64,000 nt of DNA from positions 1-64,000 of the forward strand of contig NZ_LUUI01000092.1 in NCBI RefSeq assembly GCF_001644015.1, in the 5' to 3' direction. The translations under genes were made by a program, and so were the position numbers. Of the stretch, positions 19,422 through 27,653 are shown piece by piece. The DNA is from Methylomonas lenta. GTDB taxonomy: Bacteria > Pseudomonadota > Gammaproteobacteria > Methylococcales > Methylomonadaceae. A model generated the notes under the pieces. It searched no databases. It saw only the letters and a program-made list of their open reading frames with translations, and was not told the origin of the DNA. Numbering within the stretch: the stretch's first letter is position 1; the number at the start of each line of letters is the position of its first letter.

Positions 19422-20993
19422 ATGAGCCAAGAAGTCGACAACATTCAACCCAGTTATCCTTTATTCCGTACCGACGAATACAAGGAAAACCTGGCAAACA
19501 AACGCGAAGCCTATGAAGAGCGTCATCCGCAAGAGCAAATTGATGAGGTTTTCCAATGGACGACCACACAAGAATACAAAGAGCTGAACTTTAATCGTCA
19601 AGCCTTGACGGTAAACCCTGCTAAAGCCTGCCAACCTTTAGGTGCTGTACTGTGTGCGTTGGGCTTTGAAAAAACCATGCCTTATGTACACGGTTCACAA
19701 GGTTGTGTGGCCTACTTCCGCACCTATTTCAACCGTCATTTTAAAGAGCCTATTTCTTGCGTATCTGATTCTATGACTGAAGATGCGGCGGTATTCGGCG
19801 GCCAGAAAAATATGTTCTCCGGCCTGGAAAATGCCAAAGCCCTCTACAAACCTACCATGATTGCCGTGTCTACAACCTGTATGGCTGAGGTAATTGGTGA
19901 TGACTTAAACGCGTTTATTAACAACGCTAAAAAAGAAGGTTATATCGAGCAAGAATTTCCAACCCCGTTTGCGCATACGCCAAGCTTTGTGGGTAGTCAC
20001 ACCACCGGTTGGGACAATATGTTTGAAGGGATTGCGCGCTACTTCACGCTGAACTTTATGGAAGGCAAAGAAGTGGGCTCCAATGGCAAAATCAACTTTG
20101 TGCCCGGCTTTGAAACCTATTTAGGCAACTTCCGGGTCATCCATCGCATGATGAAGGAAATGGGCGTTGATTACACCCTGATGAGCGATCCAACCGAAGT
20201 ACTGGACACGCCTGCAGATGGTGAATTCCGCATGTACGCGGGTGGCACCACTATGGATGAAGTGAAAGATGCGCCTAACGCGATCGACACCATTTTGTTG
20301 CAACCTTGGCAGTTGGAAAAAACCAAAAAATTCGTGCAAAACACCTGGAAACACGATGCACCCAAGCTGAACATTCCGATGGGCTTGGAATGGACCGACC
20401 AATTGTTGATGAAAGTCGCTGAGTTGACCGGCAAACCTATCCCAGCTTCACTGGAAAAAGAGCGCGGACGTTTAGTCGATATGATGACAGACTCACATGC
20501 CTGGTTGCACGGCAAAAAGTTTGCCTTATACGGCGATGCCGACTTTGCCTTGGGTATGACCAAATTCCTGTTGGAAATGGGTGCCGAAGTCACTGACGTA
20601 TTAGTCAATCACGCCAACAAACGCTTCAAAAAAGCCTGTGAAGAAGTATTGGCAGAATCTCCTTACGGTAAAAATGCCACTGTGCATATCGGTAAAGACT
20701 TATGGCATTTTCGTTCTCTGATGTTTACCAACAAACCGGACTTCATGATCGGTAACTCATACGGTAAATTCATCCAACGCGATACCTTCTACAAAGGTGA
20801 AGCGGACGAAGTGCCATTGATCCGTATCGGTTTCCCAATCTTCGACCGTCACCATCTGCACCGCATGACCACTTTGGGTTACGAAGGTGCGATGTACATG
20901 CTGACTACCTTGGTGAATGCTGTGCTGGAACAGTTGGATAAGGAAACCAAAGGCATGGGAACCACTGACTACAACTACGATTTGATTCGTTAA
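19422..20993 (+). CDS. nifK: Nitrogenase MoFe protein beta chain
   Basis: A 523-residue beta subunit, the length of group I Mo-nitrogenases. The P-cluster cysteines are in AKACQPLGAVLCALG, VHGSQGCVAYFR and STTCMAEVIGDD. It has the long N-terminal extension (residues 1-60) that wraps NifD in Azotobacter-type enzymes. The start follows TTAGGAGATTATC. The 137-bp gap after nifD contains an imperfect long hairpin (arms near 19297-19312 and 19347-19362). It is followed by palindromic intergenic repeats before nifT. Confidence 0.99.
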   Translation: MSQEVDNIQPSYPLFRTDEYKENLANKREAYEERHPQEQIDEVFQWTTTQEYKELNFNRQALTVNPAKACQPLGAVLCALGFEKTMPYVHGSQGCVAYFRTYFNRHFKEPISCVSDSMTEDAAVFGGQKNMFSGLENAKALYKPTMIAVSTTCMAEVIGDDLNAFINNAKKEGYIEQEFPTPFAHTPSFVGSHTTGWDNMFEGIARYFTLNFMEGKEVGSNGKINFVPGFETYLGNFRVIHRMMKEMGVDYTLMSDPTEVLDTPADGEFRMYAGGTTMDEVKDAPNAIDTILLQPWQLEKTKKFVQNTWKHDAPKLNIPMGLEWTDQLLMKVAELTGKPIPASLEKERGRLVDMMTDSHAWLHGKKFALYGDADFALGMTKFLLEMGAEVTDVLVNHANKRFKKACEEVLAESPYGKNATVHIGKDLWHFRSLMFTNKPDFMIGNSYGKFIQRDTFYKGEADEVPLIRIGFPIFDRHHLHRMTTLGYEGAMYMLTTLVNAVLEQLDKETKGMGTTDYNYDLIR

Positions 20994-20999
20994 AGTAAG

Positions 21000-21109
21000 T
21001 TAGCGTAGGGTGGGCACGGCTGTTCCGTGCCCACCATCAGCTTTAAAAGGTGGGCAGATTGCCCACCCTACGCCTAACGGATAGGTAACTGCTCCTGCGT
21101 TACCTATCC
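21000..21109. repeat. REP-like palindromic elements between nifK and nifT
   Basis: TTAGCGTAGGGTGGGCA (21000-21016) is mirrored by TGCCCACCCTACGCCTAA (21060-21077), with nested hairpins GTGGGCACGG/CCGTGCCCAC and GGTGGGCA/TGCCCACC inside. Immediately after lies a separate perfect 11-bp hairpin GGATAGGTAAC/GTTACCTATCC (21079-21109). GTAGGGTGGGCA-type palindromes are dispersed intergenic repeats in many bacteria. In the operon they could stabilise the nifHDK 3' end or attenuate downstream genes. Confidence 0.8.
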
Positions 21110-21159
21110 TCCTGCATCCATGCAGTCGTAACCCGACCTACATTTGTCTGGAGAACCTT

Positions 21160-21372
21160 ATGCCCAGCGTCATGCTTAGAAAACGCGAAGATGGCAAATT
21201 GGTGTTTTATGTAGCCAAAAAAGATCTTGAAGAAACCATCGAATCGTTGGAATTCGACAGCCCGGAAAAATGGGGTGGTGAAGTGGTATTAGGTGACGGT
21301 TCTAAGTATTACTTCGAACCTATGGAGCCCGCACCCAGAATCCCTACGACTTTACAAGCAAAACGTTTATAA
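21160..21372 (+). CDS. nifT: NifT/FixU family protein
   Basis: A 70-residue basic protein with the family pattern MPSVMLRKREDGKLVFYVAKKDLEE at the N-terminus (read in two parts: MPSVMLRK and LVFYVAKKDLEE) and the WGGEVVLGDGSKYY core. NifT follows nifK in many diazotrophs; a small role in nitrogenase maturation has been suggested, and mutants often have weak phenotypes. The ATG follows CTGGAGAACCTT. Twelve bp separate it from the next ferredoxin gene. Confidence 0.9.
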   Translation: MPSVMLRKREDGKLVFYVAKKDLEETIESLEFDSPEKWGGEVVLGDGSKYYFEPMEPAPRIPTTLQAKRL

Positions 21373-21384
21373 AAGGAGGCCGCC

Positions 21385-21585
21385 ATGGCTCTAACTATTG
21401 TTGCTGAAGAATGTATTTCCTGCGGAGATTGTAAACCAGTCTGCCCGACCGACTCTATCAAGGAAGGTGCAGTAGTTTTCGAAATCAGCAAGAAAACCTG
21501 CACCGAATGTAACGGTGATTATGATGAGCCGCAATGCGTGAAGGTTTGTCCGATAGATAACTGCATCTTGCCTTTAGTGGCTTGA
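21385..21585 (+). CDS. Dicluster [4Fe-4S] ferredoxin of the nifHDKT operon
   Basis: A 66-residue bacterial-type ferredoxin. The first cluster motif is CISCGDCKPVCP, and the second CTECNGDYDEPQCVKVCP has the longer spacing typical of nif-linked (FdxN-like) ferredoxins. It likely donates low-potential electrons to nitrogenase or to cofactor assembly such as NifB. A strong AAAGGAGG ribosome-binding motif precedes the ATG. A second ferredoxin of the same type is encoded beside nifB (27211-27489), so there may be a division of labour between electron delivery and biosynthesis; that is inference. Confidence 0.9.
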   Translation: MALTIVAEECISCGDCKPVCPTDSIKEGAVVFEISKKTCTECNGDYDEPQCVKVCPIDNCILPLVA

Positions 21586-21590
21586 ACTCT

Positions 21591-21671
21591 GTAGGGCGCA
21601 ATTGCGAAAGCGTATTGCGCCAATTAAACAAACCGTAAAGGCAAAGTATTGCACAATGCTAATACGCCCTA
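21591..21671. repeat. REP-like palindrome between ferredoxin and the 88-residue gene
   Basis: Outer arms TAGGGCG (21592-21598) and CGCCCTA (21665-21671) enclose an inner hairpin GGCGCAAT/ATTGCGCC (21595-21621). It fills the 110-bp gap and resembles dispersed GTAGGGCGCAAT-type intergenic repeats. Confidence 0.65.
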
Positions 21672-21695
21672 GGGTCTTAAAAAGGTGGCATTACT

Positions 21696-21962
21696 ATGAT
21701 CAGCTCTGAACAAATGCAACGCGTAGCCTCGACCATCCGCACTCAGCCGTTGACAGAAACCCTGGTGTCAATCTTGAGAACTGAATATCCTGGCGTCCAC
21801 TTCACCTACTGCATGGAAGACGATATTCCCAATCAAGAACCCGTGTTAGAAGGCGAAGGTTTTAATCTTTACCTGGTCGACGGGCGCGAACATTGCCTAT
21901 GTCTGACCAACAACTACGAACATGCCACAGGCATTGTGATTGCCGAAATTATTGAAGATTAG
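21696..21962 (+). CDS. Small acidic nif-operon protein of unknown function
   Basis: An 88-residue soluble acidic protein without signal peptide or membrane segment. It has two cysteines in HFTYCMEDDIP and EHCLCLTNNYEH and a pattern of short strands (NLYLVDGREHCLCL). I do not recognise a characterised family, although small proteins of this kind occur in nif clusters between the ferredoxin and LRV genes. It begins after AAAAAGGTGGCATTACT and ends 8 bp before the LRV gene, so the two are probably co-translated. The Cys residues are not spaced like an iron-sulphur motif. Confidence 0.6.
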   Translation: MISSEQMQRVASTIRTQPLTETLVSILRTEYPGVHFTYCMEDDIPNQEPVLEGEGFNLYLVDGREHCLCLTNNYEHATGIVIAEIIED

Positions 21963-21970
21963 GGGTTAGC

Positions 21971-22738
21971 ATGGCCGAGCCCAACGACTCTCCCGTATCT
22001 CTGCCTATGGCCGATTGCAGCCTGTGTCCTTTCCGCAACAAAACCCTGCTGATGGGACGCTGCATGCCTGGCGATACTTGCGTATTAGTTGATAGCGGCC
22101 GCCAGATCGATCGCTTCTTTCGGGTAAACCCCGCATATGCCGTGCTGTATTTACAGGACAAGTTCTGGGAGCGGCGCGCCATTGCAGTTCGCTATGCCCC
22201 GCAAAAAGCCATTCAAGCCTTGGTTACTGATGAAGACGAAGTGGTACGCAGGGCCGTAGCATTCCGCTTGCCTAGCGCTCAATTACAACATTTAATTAAA
22301 GATTCGGATCGAGAGGTACGCATGACCGTGGCTGATCGCATCGATCTGGAGCATCTTGAATTATTAGCCAACGATGACGATTACATCGTCCGCCTGATGG
22401 TAGTCAAACGGCTAGCGCCCGGACGATTATTTCGCTTTATCAAAGATGAGGATATCCAGGTGCGTAAAATAGTTGCAGAGCGCCTACCAGAAGTTAGTCT
22501 TGGCTTAATGGTAAGCGACCCAGCAGCTGAAGTACGCCGTATCGTTGCCGAACGCTTGTCTGATGAGGATGCTGTGGCTCTACTCAGCGACAGCGACTGG
22601 GTAGTTCGCTATACCGCAGCTTTGAAAGTCGACCCGAAAAATTTAACCGCTTTAATCGACGACCCCGAACCCGACGTGCGTGACGTTGTGCAAAAACGTC
22701 TACATTCTAATAACGCTTTGGACTCAGATCATGACTGA
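21971..22738 (+). CDS. Leucine-rich-repeat-variant (LRV) [4Fe-4S] protein
   Basis: A 255-residue protein with an N-terminal four-Cys cluster motif (CSLCPF, then GRCMPGDTC; residues 16-37) followed by about eight 24-residue helical repeats of the form LxxLxxDxDxxVRxxVAxRL (for example DEDEVVRRAVAFRLP, DSDREVRMTVADRID). This is the architecture of the Azotobacter vinelandii LRV protein, also encoded in its nif region. The biochemical role is unknown; the repeat stack is a likely protein-binding surface. The stop overlaps the start of the next gene by 8 bp (ATGACTGA), indicating translational coupling. Confidence 0.88.
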   Translation: MAEPNDSPVSLPMADCSLCPFRNKTLLMGRCMPGDTCVLVDSGRQIDRFFRVNPAYAVLYLQDKFWERRAIAVRYAPQKAIQALVTDEDEVVRRAVAFRLPSAQLQHLIKDSDREVRMTVADRIDLEHLELLANDDDYIVRLMVVKRLAPGRLFRFIKDEDIQVRKIVAERLPEVSLGLMVSDPAAEVRRIVAERLSDEDAVALLSDSDWVVRYTAALKVDPKNLTALIDDPEPDVRDVVQKRLHSNNALDSDHD

Positions 22739-23693
22739 ATCTCGTTTAATGCTTGCCGGACAAGACATCACTGATTGTTGCAAAAAAATTATTCCTGGCC
22801 AGAATGAAGACCTATTATTGAGCCAGCTACAGAGCCTAATCCCGGATCATACAATTAAGCTGGCATTAACGGGTGATGAATGGTATCGATTGGGTGGCGT
22901 TGTGGATATGAATAACAATCGCATTGCCAATGATTTGATCGAATGGGCTGAACGCACCTATCTGGAATGCGGACAAAACCTGCAAACCTTAATCGATTAC
23001 AGCATCGAACAACAACTCATCGCCACCAAACAGACCGGCAAAACCTTGTATTTTGTCGTGCAAACCGGCGATCTAGCTGAAGAGTTTAGTTTGATAGAAA
23101 TTGACAAAACTCACGAAGTATCCGACCGCATGCTAGTCAATCAACTGATACCACCGGAAGACTTGGAAGAATTCATCGATCCCTTGCAGCCCTTTTGCAT
23201 CGAAAGCTTTTGTTTTGGACACTCTCGATATACCTACCGACGTAAGACCGATGTCAAAATGTTTATGGAAGTCATCAACGAACGTTCCCCAGGCGAACAT
23301 CCGGTGCAACGTTTCATGGATGACTGGAACCGCAGCAGTGCTGGTCAAAAACATTGCATGTCCGACGACTGGATTATTCGCCCGTTCCAAAACACGGGCC
23401 GTTTCGGAGAAACAAATATCAATGTCGAAATTATCAATACTCAAAAAACCAACCTACCGCAGCTGGAAGATTTCACTGGCAAAAAAGGTAGTGCACTCAG
23501 TAATGTCCTAAACCGTTTTGATCGACAAGCCGGTTACCCGTTTGCCTGGTTCTTCTATATGATTAAGGGTAGACAGGTGTCGACCTATAGTGCTGAAGCA
23601 GTTTACCGCGATATCTCCAATGATTTTGCCTACTTGCCAAAACGCGACGAAGCGGTGTTAAGAGACTGGATTGCTAGCCCATATAATGCTTAG
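22731..23693 (+). CDS. Uncharacterised nif-operon protein coupled to the LRV protein
   Basis: A 320-residue soluble protein that I do not recognise. It starts at an ATG overlapping the LRV stop; an earlier in-frame codon would lie inside the LRV gene and is not used. Visible features are an acidic helical first half, a Cys pair in DITDCCKKI, two Cys in PFCIESFCFGHSRYTYR, a basic/aromatic core (DDWNRSSAGQKHCMSDDW) and a C-terminal FAYLPKRDEAVLRDWI. There are no membrane segments or nucleotide-binding motifs. As the last gene of the nifHDKT operon, tied to LRV, it probably acts with it in nitrogenase maturation or protection. Confidence 0.65.
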   Translation: MTESRLMLAGQDITDCCKKIIPGQNEDLLLSQLQSLIPDHTIKLALTGDEWYRLGGVVDMNNNRIANDLIEWAERTYLECGQNLQTLIDYSIEQQLIATKQTGKTLYFVVQTGDLAEEFSLIEIDKTHEVSDRMLVNQLIPPEDLEEFIDPLQPFCIESFCFGHSRYTYRRKTDVKMFMEVINERSPGEHPVQRFMDDWNRSSAGQKHCMSDDWIIRPFQNTGRFGETNINVEIINTQKTNLPQLEDFTGKKGSALSNVLNRFDRQAGYPFAWFFYMIKGRQVSTYSAEAVYRDISNDFAYLPKRDEAVLRDWIASPYNA

Positions 23694-23966
23694 GCTATTG
23701 CCAAGCAAGAAAACTCGATGATTTCATAATAGCGAATTTGGGCACAGGCCGGTGAACTCAGTTATTGCTAACTCACTGCATCAGGTGTCAGATGGAAATG
23801 AGCGCAACTGAGATAAGAACTATCGGCTAAATTACCGGTTCTGGTATTGACTGATTGCGTTGCTTAAGCTGCGGCATTTAACTGCAATTGCTCTACCCAA
23901 ACTGTTATACGTCAGCACCCCAGGTGCATTAGTATCAACATAAACTGTTTTGACGGTAATTTTTTC

Positions 23967-24560
23967 TTAATCCTCTGGGCCAAAACAAACGGGGTAATCT
24001 TTACAAACCTCGCAAGATGGCGCACGGCATAAGTAAAGTCCCTCTGCTTCGCACAATTGCTTATACAAAAACTTTTTCCACTTCATGTCCTTACTGTTAC
24101 GTGCTGCCATTTCCGGGAAATTGTGCTTTAGCATGGCGGACAAATCTTTACGACTCCAGAGTCCCAGGTCTTGCCAGAGATGATCGCTGCCCAGACAGGC
24201 GGCCACGATAATGCTAATCAGCCATTCAGTTTCTTCATTGCTAATTGCAGCATATTTTCGCAATAGCTGTTCCAAATCCTGCTTTTCCAGCATGCGATTG
24301 AAATCCAGGCTGTTAGCCGAATGAGTATCTGCATCTAGGCCAAGAAAGCGTTGCCGGAGTTGATCGAATTGCAGATCGGTTAAACCCAATTTGTCCGGCA
24401 ATACACCCTCGCCTGCCTGCCAGCTGGCAATAATCTGCGCCAGCCAGATAGCATTGGCCGAGCTATCACTACCGGCCAACAAATGTTCATAAAATTGTTG
24501 CCGTGTAGGTAATGCGAAAGTCATAGCTTGAGCTTGCATGGTGACATCCTCACTCGCCAA
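23967..24560 (-). CDS. nifQ: NifQ, molybdenum donor for FeMo-co
   Basis: A 197-residue protein whose C-terminus carries the diagnostic NifQ cysteine motif CRAPSCEVCKDYPVCFG (C-x4-C-x2-C-x5-C), which binds an Fe-S or Mo-Fe-S cluster. NifQ supplies molybdenum to the NifEN scaffold during FeMo-cofactor assembly. The alpha-helical body (LGLTDLQFDQLRQRFLG, SWQAGEG) fits the family. The start could also be Met8 or Met13. It is the last gene of the leftward nifB operon and converges on the nifHDKT operon; the 273 bp between them hold no evident gene. Confidence 0.9.
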   Translation of the reverse strand: MASEDVTMQAQAMTFALPTRQQFYEHLLAGSDSSANAIWLAQIIASWQAGEGVLPDKLGLTDLQFDQLRQRFLGLDADTHSANSLDFNRMLEKQDLEQLLRKYAAISNEETEWLISIIVAACLGSDHLWQDLGLWSRKDLSAMLKHNFPEMAARNSKDMKWKKFLYKQLCEAEGLYLCRAPSCEVCKDYPVCFGPED

Positions 24561-24621
24561 CCATGTTGCACCGGTTACGCATGGATATGCTGCAAGGCCA
24601 GTGAAACATAGTTAGTACCCG

Positions 24622-24972
24622 TTAATACTCGACGCGAAGATCTTCATCGCGCACTATCATCTGACAAGCCAGCCGCCATTCCGACGGCAGGTCATCGACG
24701 ATCATTTTTTCCAGTTCTTCTTTGGTGACTTTACCGAGTTGTTTCAAAATGCTTTTCTCCTTCTCGGTCAGCGGCCCCCCCATGCGTTGATGTTTTTTAT
24801 CGATACTGGATACCTTGACCAAACAAGTACCGCAATCACCATCTTCGCATTCAAAGTTGATAGGGATTTTATTTTCCAGCGCCAGCTTCAAAACCGATTG
24901 CGTATGACTTCCAGCAACGGCATATACGGTTTTATCACGATATTCCGGACTGGTGAATGTAACTAATGCCAT
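24622..24972 (-). CDS. FeSII-like (Shethna) [2Fe-2S] ferredoxin
   Basis: A 116-residue plant/adrenodoxin-fold ferredoxin. Cluster ligands are Cys42, Cys47, Cys50 (FECEDGDCGTC) and Cys103 (RLACQ). Between them lies an extra helical segment (LTEKEKSILKQLGKVTKEE) followed by DLPSEWRLACQ and ending IVRDEDLRVEY. This insert and ending match the Azotobacter vinelandii Shethna protein II (FeSII), which locks nitrogenase component proteins into an inactive but oxygen-stable complex. Homology is judged from memory of that sequence, so the protective role is inferred. The gene sits 17 bp after a second [2Fe-2S] ferredoxin in the nifB operon. Confidence 0.75.
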   Translation of the reverse strand: MALVTFTSPEYRDKTVYAVAGSHTQSVLKLALENKIPINFECEDGDCGTCLVKVSSIDKKHQRMGGPLTEKEKSILKQLGKVTKEELEKMIVDDLPSEWRLACQMIVRDEDLRVEY

Positions 24973-24989
24973 AAAAAATACCTCTTTGT

Positions 24990-25430
<441 letters not shown>

Positions 25431-25496
25431 TTATCCGGCAGCAGGAAACCCGCCTGAAAAACACCTCATCAGTCTGGTCAGGGATACAAAATCTCC

Positions 25497-26777
25497 TTAC
25501 GCCAAATCGGCAAAATTAATCACCCTCGCCTCCCGTATACCCATCAACTCTTGCGCCAGCTCCAAACCAAAGGCCTGGCATTCGATAATTTCGTCGTCAG
25601 TAGGGATTAATTTCACTCGCAGCCCAGGAATCGGCACTCGCAGCTTCAAGCCGCGTAATCTATCCTCCACCAGCCGGACGCCTTCACCTGTCCAGCCATA
25701 AGAACCGAACACGCCCCCCAACTTGCTTTTCAGACTGACCACCGTCAGAGAAGACAGTAAATCCCAAATGGGCTTCACCGCATCGCCGTTAATGGTTGGC
25801 GTACCCAGAACAAGGCCATCGGCTTCCTCGATCAAATCCACAAACGGCGCCACTTCACCGCCTTCCAGGTCGTAGAGTGATACACGTACGTCATCGACCT
25901 GCATGGCGCCCTGATAGATGGCTTCGGCCATGCGTTTGGTATTGCCGTAAGAGCTGATGTAAAAAATTAACAAGGTTTTTTGCTGCGCACTGATTTCGCT
26001 ATGCAAAGCCGGACTGGATAATTGTCGATAGCGCTGGATATAACGTGTAGGTCGATCACGCAATATCGGGCCGTGAGTAGGGGCAATCAGTTTCAGCGGT
26101 AAGGGTTCGATCAACTCAAGCGCTCGCAGCACATACTCCTTGAAAGGCCGCATGATGTGAGCGTAGTAATATTCGAAGGAAAAGCGAAAGTCGCCCACCT
26201 GATCGTTCCACAAACGGTTATCGCAAAAATGACAACCAAACACGTCACCGGAAAACAACATGGCTTCTTCCGGCACATAAGTGCATTGAGTATCCGGCCA
26301 GTGCAAATACGGTGTGTGTAAAAACTGCAAACAACGATCGCCCAAGGAAACCGCATCGCCGGTAATCACCGGGGTATAACTAAGCTGATCCTGTTTTAAC
26401 AGGCCTTTGAGCATGGATTGGGCTTTTTGCGAGATGAATAACTGCGCTTGCGGCGCCCGGCGCATTAACTCCGGCAAGGCGCCGGTATGGTCCGGTTCAA
26501 GATGATTGAGCACAATCACTTTAATTTCTGCATATTTCGCCACGCTCTCCAACCTGGCGAAAAAGTCATCGGCAAAGCCTTCCTTGACCGTATCAATGAT
26601 CGCCACACCCTCGCTACCGCGCACAATATAAGCGTTGTAACTGGTGCCGTTAGCCGTTTTAAGAATGATATCGAAAGTTCGTAAATTAGGATCCAGCGCG
26701 CCTATCCAATGCACCCGTTCGGACAATGCAACAGCTTGTGGCATACCTGTTTCATTTTCCAGAACCACGCTATTCAT
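25497..26777 (-). CDS. Flavodiiron protein (A-type flavoprotein)
   Basis: A 426-residue two-domain enzyme. The N-terminal metallo-beta-lactamase-like domain has the diiron ligands in NHLEPDHTG, SGDVFGCH and PTHGPI, and the C-terminal flavodoxin domain has the FMN loop FYISSYGNTKRMAEAIY and TPTINGDAVKP. Family members reduce O2 to water or NO to N2O in the cytosol. Its position in the nifB operon suggests oxygen scavenging near nitrogenase. I chose the ATG at 26777, which overlaps the nifO stop as ATGA; an earlier Met would overlap nifO by 40 bp. One histidine ligand region is YLHWPDTQ. Confidence 0.88.
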   Translation of the reverse strand: MNSVVLENETGMPQAVALSERVHWIGALDPNLRTFDIILKTANGTSYNAYIVRGSEGVAIIDTVKEGFADDFFARLESVAKYAEIKVIVLNHLEPDHTGALPELMRRAPQAQLFISQKAQSMLKGLLKQDQLSYTPVITGDAVSLGDRCLQFLHTPYLHWPDTQCTYVPEEAMLFSGDVFGCHFCDNRLWNDQVGDFRFSFEYYYAHIMRPFKEYVLRALELIEPLPLKLIAPTHGPILRDRPTRYIQRYRQLSSPALHSEISAQQKTLLIFYISSYGNTKRMAEAIYQGAMQVDDVRVSLYDLEGGEVAPFVDLIEEADGLVLGTPTINGDAVKPIWDLLSSLTVVSLKSKLGGVFGSYGWTGEGVRLVEDRLRGLKLRVPIPGLRVKLIPTDDEIIECQAFGLELAQELMGIREARVINFADLA

Positions 26778-27205
26778 GACCTGCAGGCCTGTTTTTGCTG
26801 CAGCTTGGGACACGTTTCCAGATCGACAGACTGTTTTGTGTTGGATTCAGTCAAGCCTAGCCAGGCATCGATGTTGTCAGTATCAAACCCGACCCGGCGC
26901 ACACCTTCCGCCTCTAGCAGAGGCCGGCGAATCAAGAGTGGATCAGCCACCATCCAGTCGAGTGCCTGTGATTCGCTAGCCATTTCAGGATCAATTTCGC
27001 CGTTTTTTATGGCGGGTGCACTACGATTAAACCAACTCGCCACTGGTAAATCCGCAAAAAATGCACGTAAGCGCTGGCGATTGTCCGCCCAGGGATATTG
27101 CAGCAAATCATGCACGATCAACAGATGACCGGCTTTGATTAACAGCTGCTTCTGCCGGGTATTATTAATACACCCGGGTTTTTCATAGAAGTGCACGATA
27201 GCCAT
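26774..27205 (-). CDS. nifO: NifO, ArsC/Spx-like nitrogenase-associated protein
   Basis: A 143-residue thioredoxin-fold protein of the ArsC/Spx superfamily. The start IVHFYEKPGCINNTRQKQLL corresponds to the ArsC active-site loop with a single cysteine, followed by the family segment DWMVADPLLIRRPLLEAEG. NifO lies near nifB/nifQ in other diazotrophs and has been linked to nitrate-insensitive nitrogen fixation; its reaction is not settled. It is separated by 5 bp from the upstream ferredoxin and overlaps the flavodiiron gene by 4 bp, so it is tightly embedded in the operon. Confidence 0.82.
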   Translation of the reverse strand: MAIVHFYEKPGCINNTRQKQLLIKAGHLLIVHDLLQYPWADNRQRLRAFFADLPVASWFNRSAPAIKNGEIDPEMASESQALDWMVADPLLIRRPLLEAEGVRRVGFDTDNIDAWLGLTESNTKQSVDLETCPKLQQKQACRS

Positions 27206-27210
27206 GGTAA

Positions 27211-27489
27211 TTAATGGGCTTGAAGTTCAGCCATCGCCTCAGCCATTTTTTCAGGTGGAATACCTGTCAATGAACCGGGGGGATTGATAGGCACGCCGAG
27301 CGAGTCCAGAATCGCTCCTTCGATTGGGCAAATGGCCGCGCATTGCGGTACCTCAAAATCACCCTCGCATTCAGTGCATTTTTTCGGGTTAATTAAAAAA
27401 TATGCTTCGGCTTTATAAATCGCTTTACTAGGACATAAAGGTTCGCAAGCAAAACAATTGACACAGGTATCGATAATTTTTAGGGCCAT
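27211..27489 (-). CDS. Dicluster [4Fe-4S] ferredoxin next to nifB (FdxN-like)
   Basis: A 92-residue ferredoxin with cluster motifs CVNCFACEPLCP and CTECEGDFEVPQCAAICP, the second with the extended spacing seen in nif-linked ferredoxins, plus a 30-residue C-terminal tail rich in Pro and Glu. It probably supplies electrons for NifB-co synthesis, since nifB-fdx gene pairs are common and some NifB proteins are fused to such ferredoxins. I chose the ATG at 27489 (MALKIIDTCVNC), because upstream in-frame residues do not match the family and fall in a repeat region. Confidence 0.88.
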   Translation of the reverse strand: MALKIIDTCVNCFACEPLCPSKAIYKAEAYFLINPKKCTECEGDFEVPQCAAICPIEGAILDSLGVPINPPGSLTGIPPEKMAEAMAELQAH

Positions 27490-27519
27490 GATGATCGCTC
27501 TCGTTATGGTTGATTGCTG

Positions 27520-27651
27520 GTAGGCCGGAATACCCAAAGGGCACAAGTAAGCCGGTTTGAGCGCTAGCGAATACTGGCGTTTCAGGCAAAAGCCAGCGAC
27601 TTGCCGGAAACACTCGCCTGGGCTATCGCCAGGCGAGTGTTTCCGGCCTAC
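27520..27651. repeat. Long palindromic element between nifB and its ferredoxin
   Basis: A perfect 19-bp inverted repeat (27603-27621 and 27629-27647, beginning GCCGGAAACACTCGCC) with a 7-nt loop lies at the nifB stop. An outer pair GTAGGCCGGAA (27520-27530) / TTCCGGCCTAC (27641-27651) delimits the whole element, and a further imperfect hairpin (CTGGCG...AGCCAG) lies inside. The structure could attenuate the operon downstream of nifB. Confidence 0.8.
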
Positions 27652-27653
27652 AT

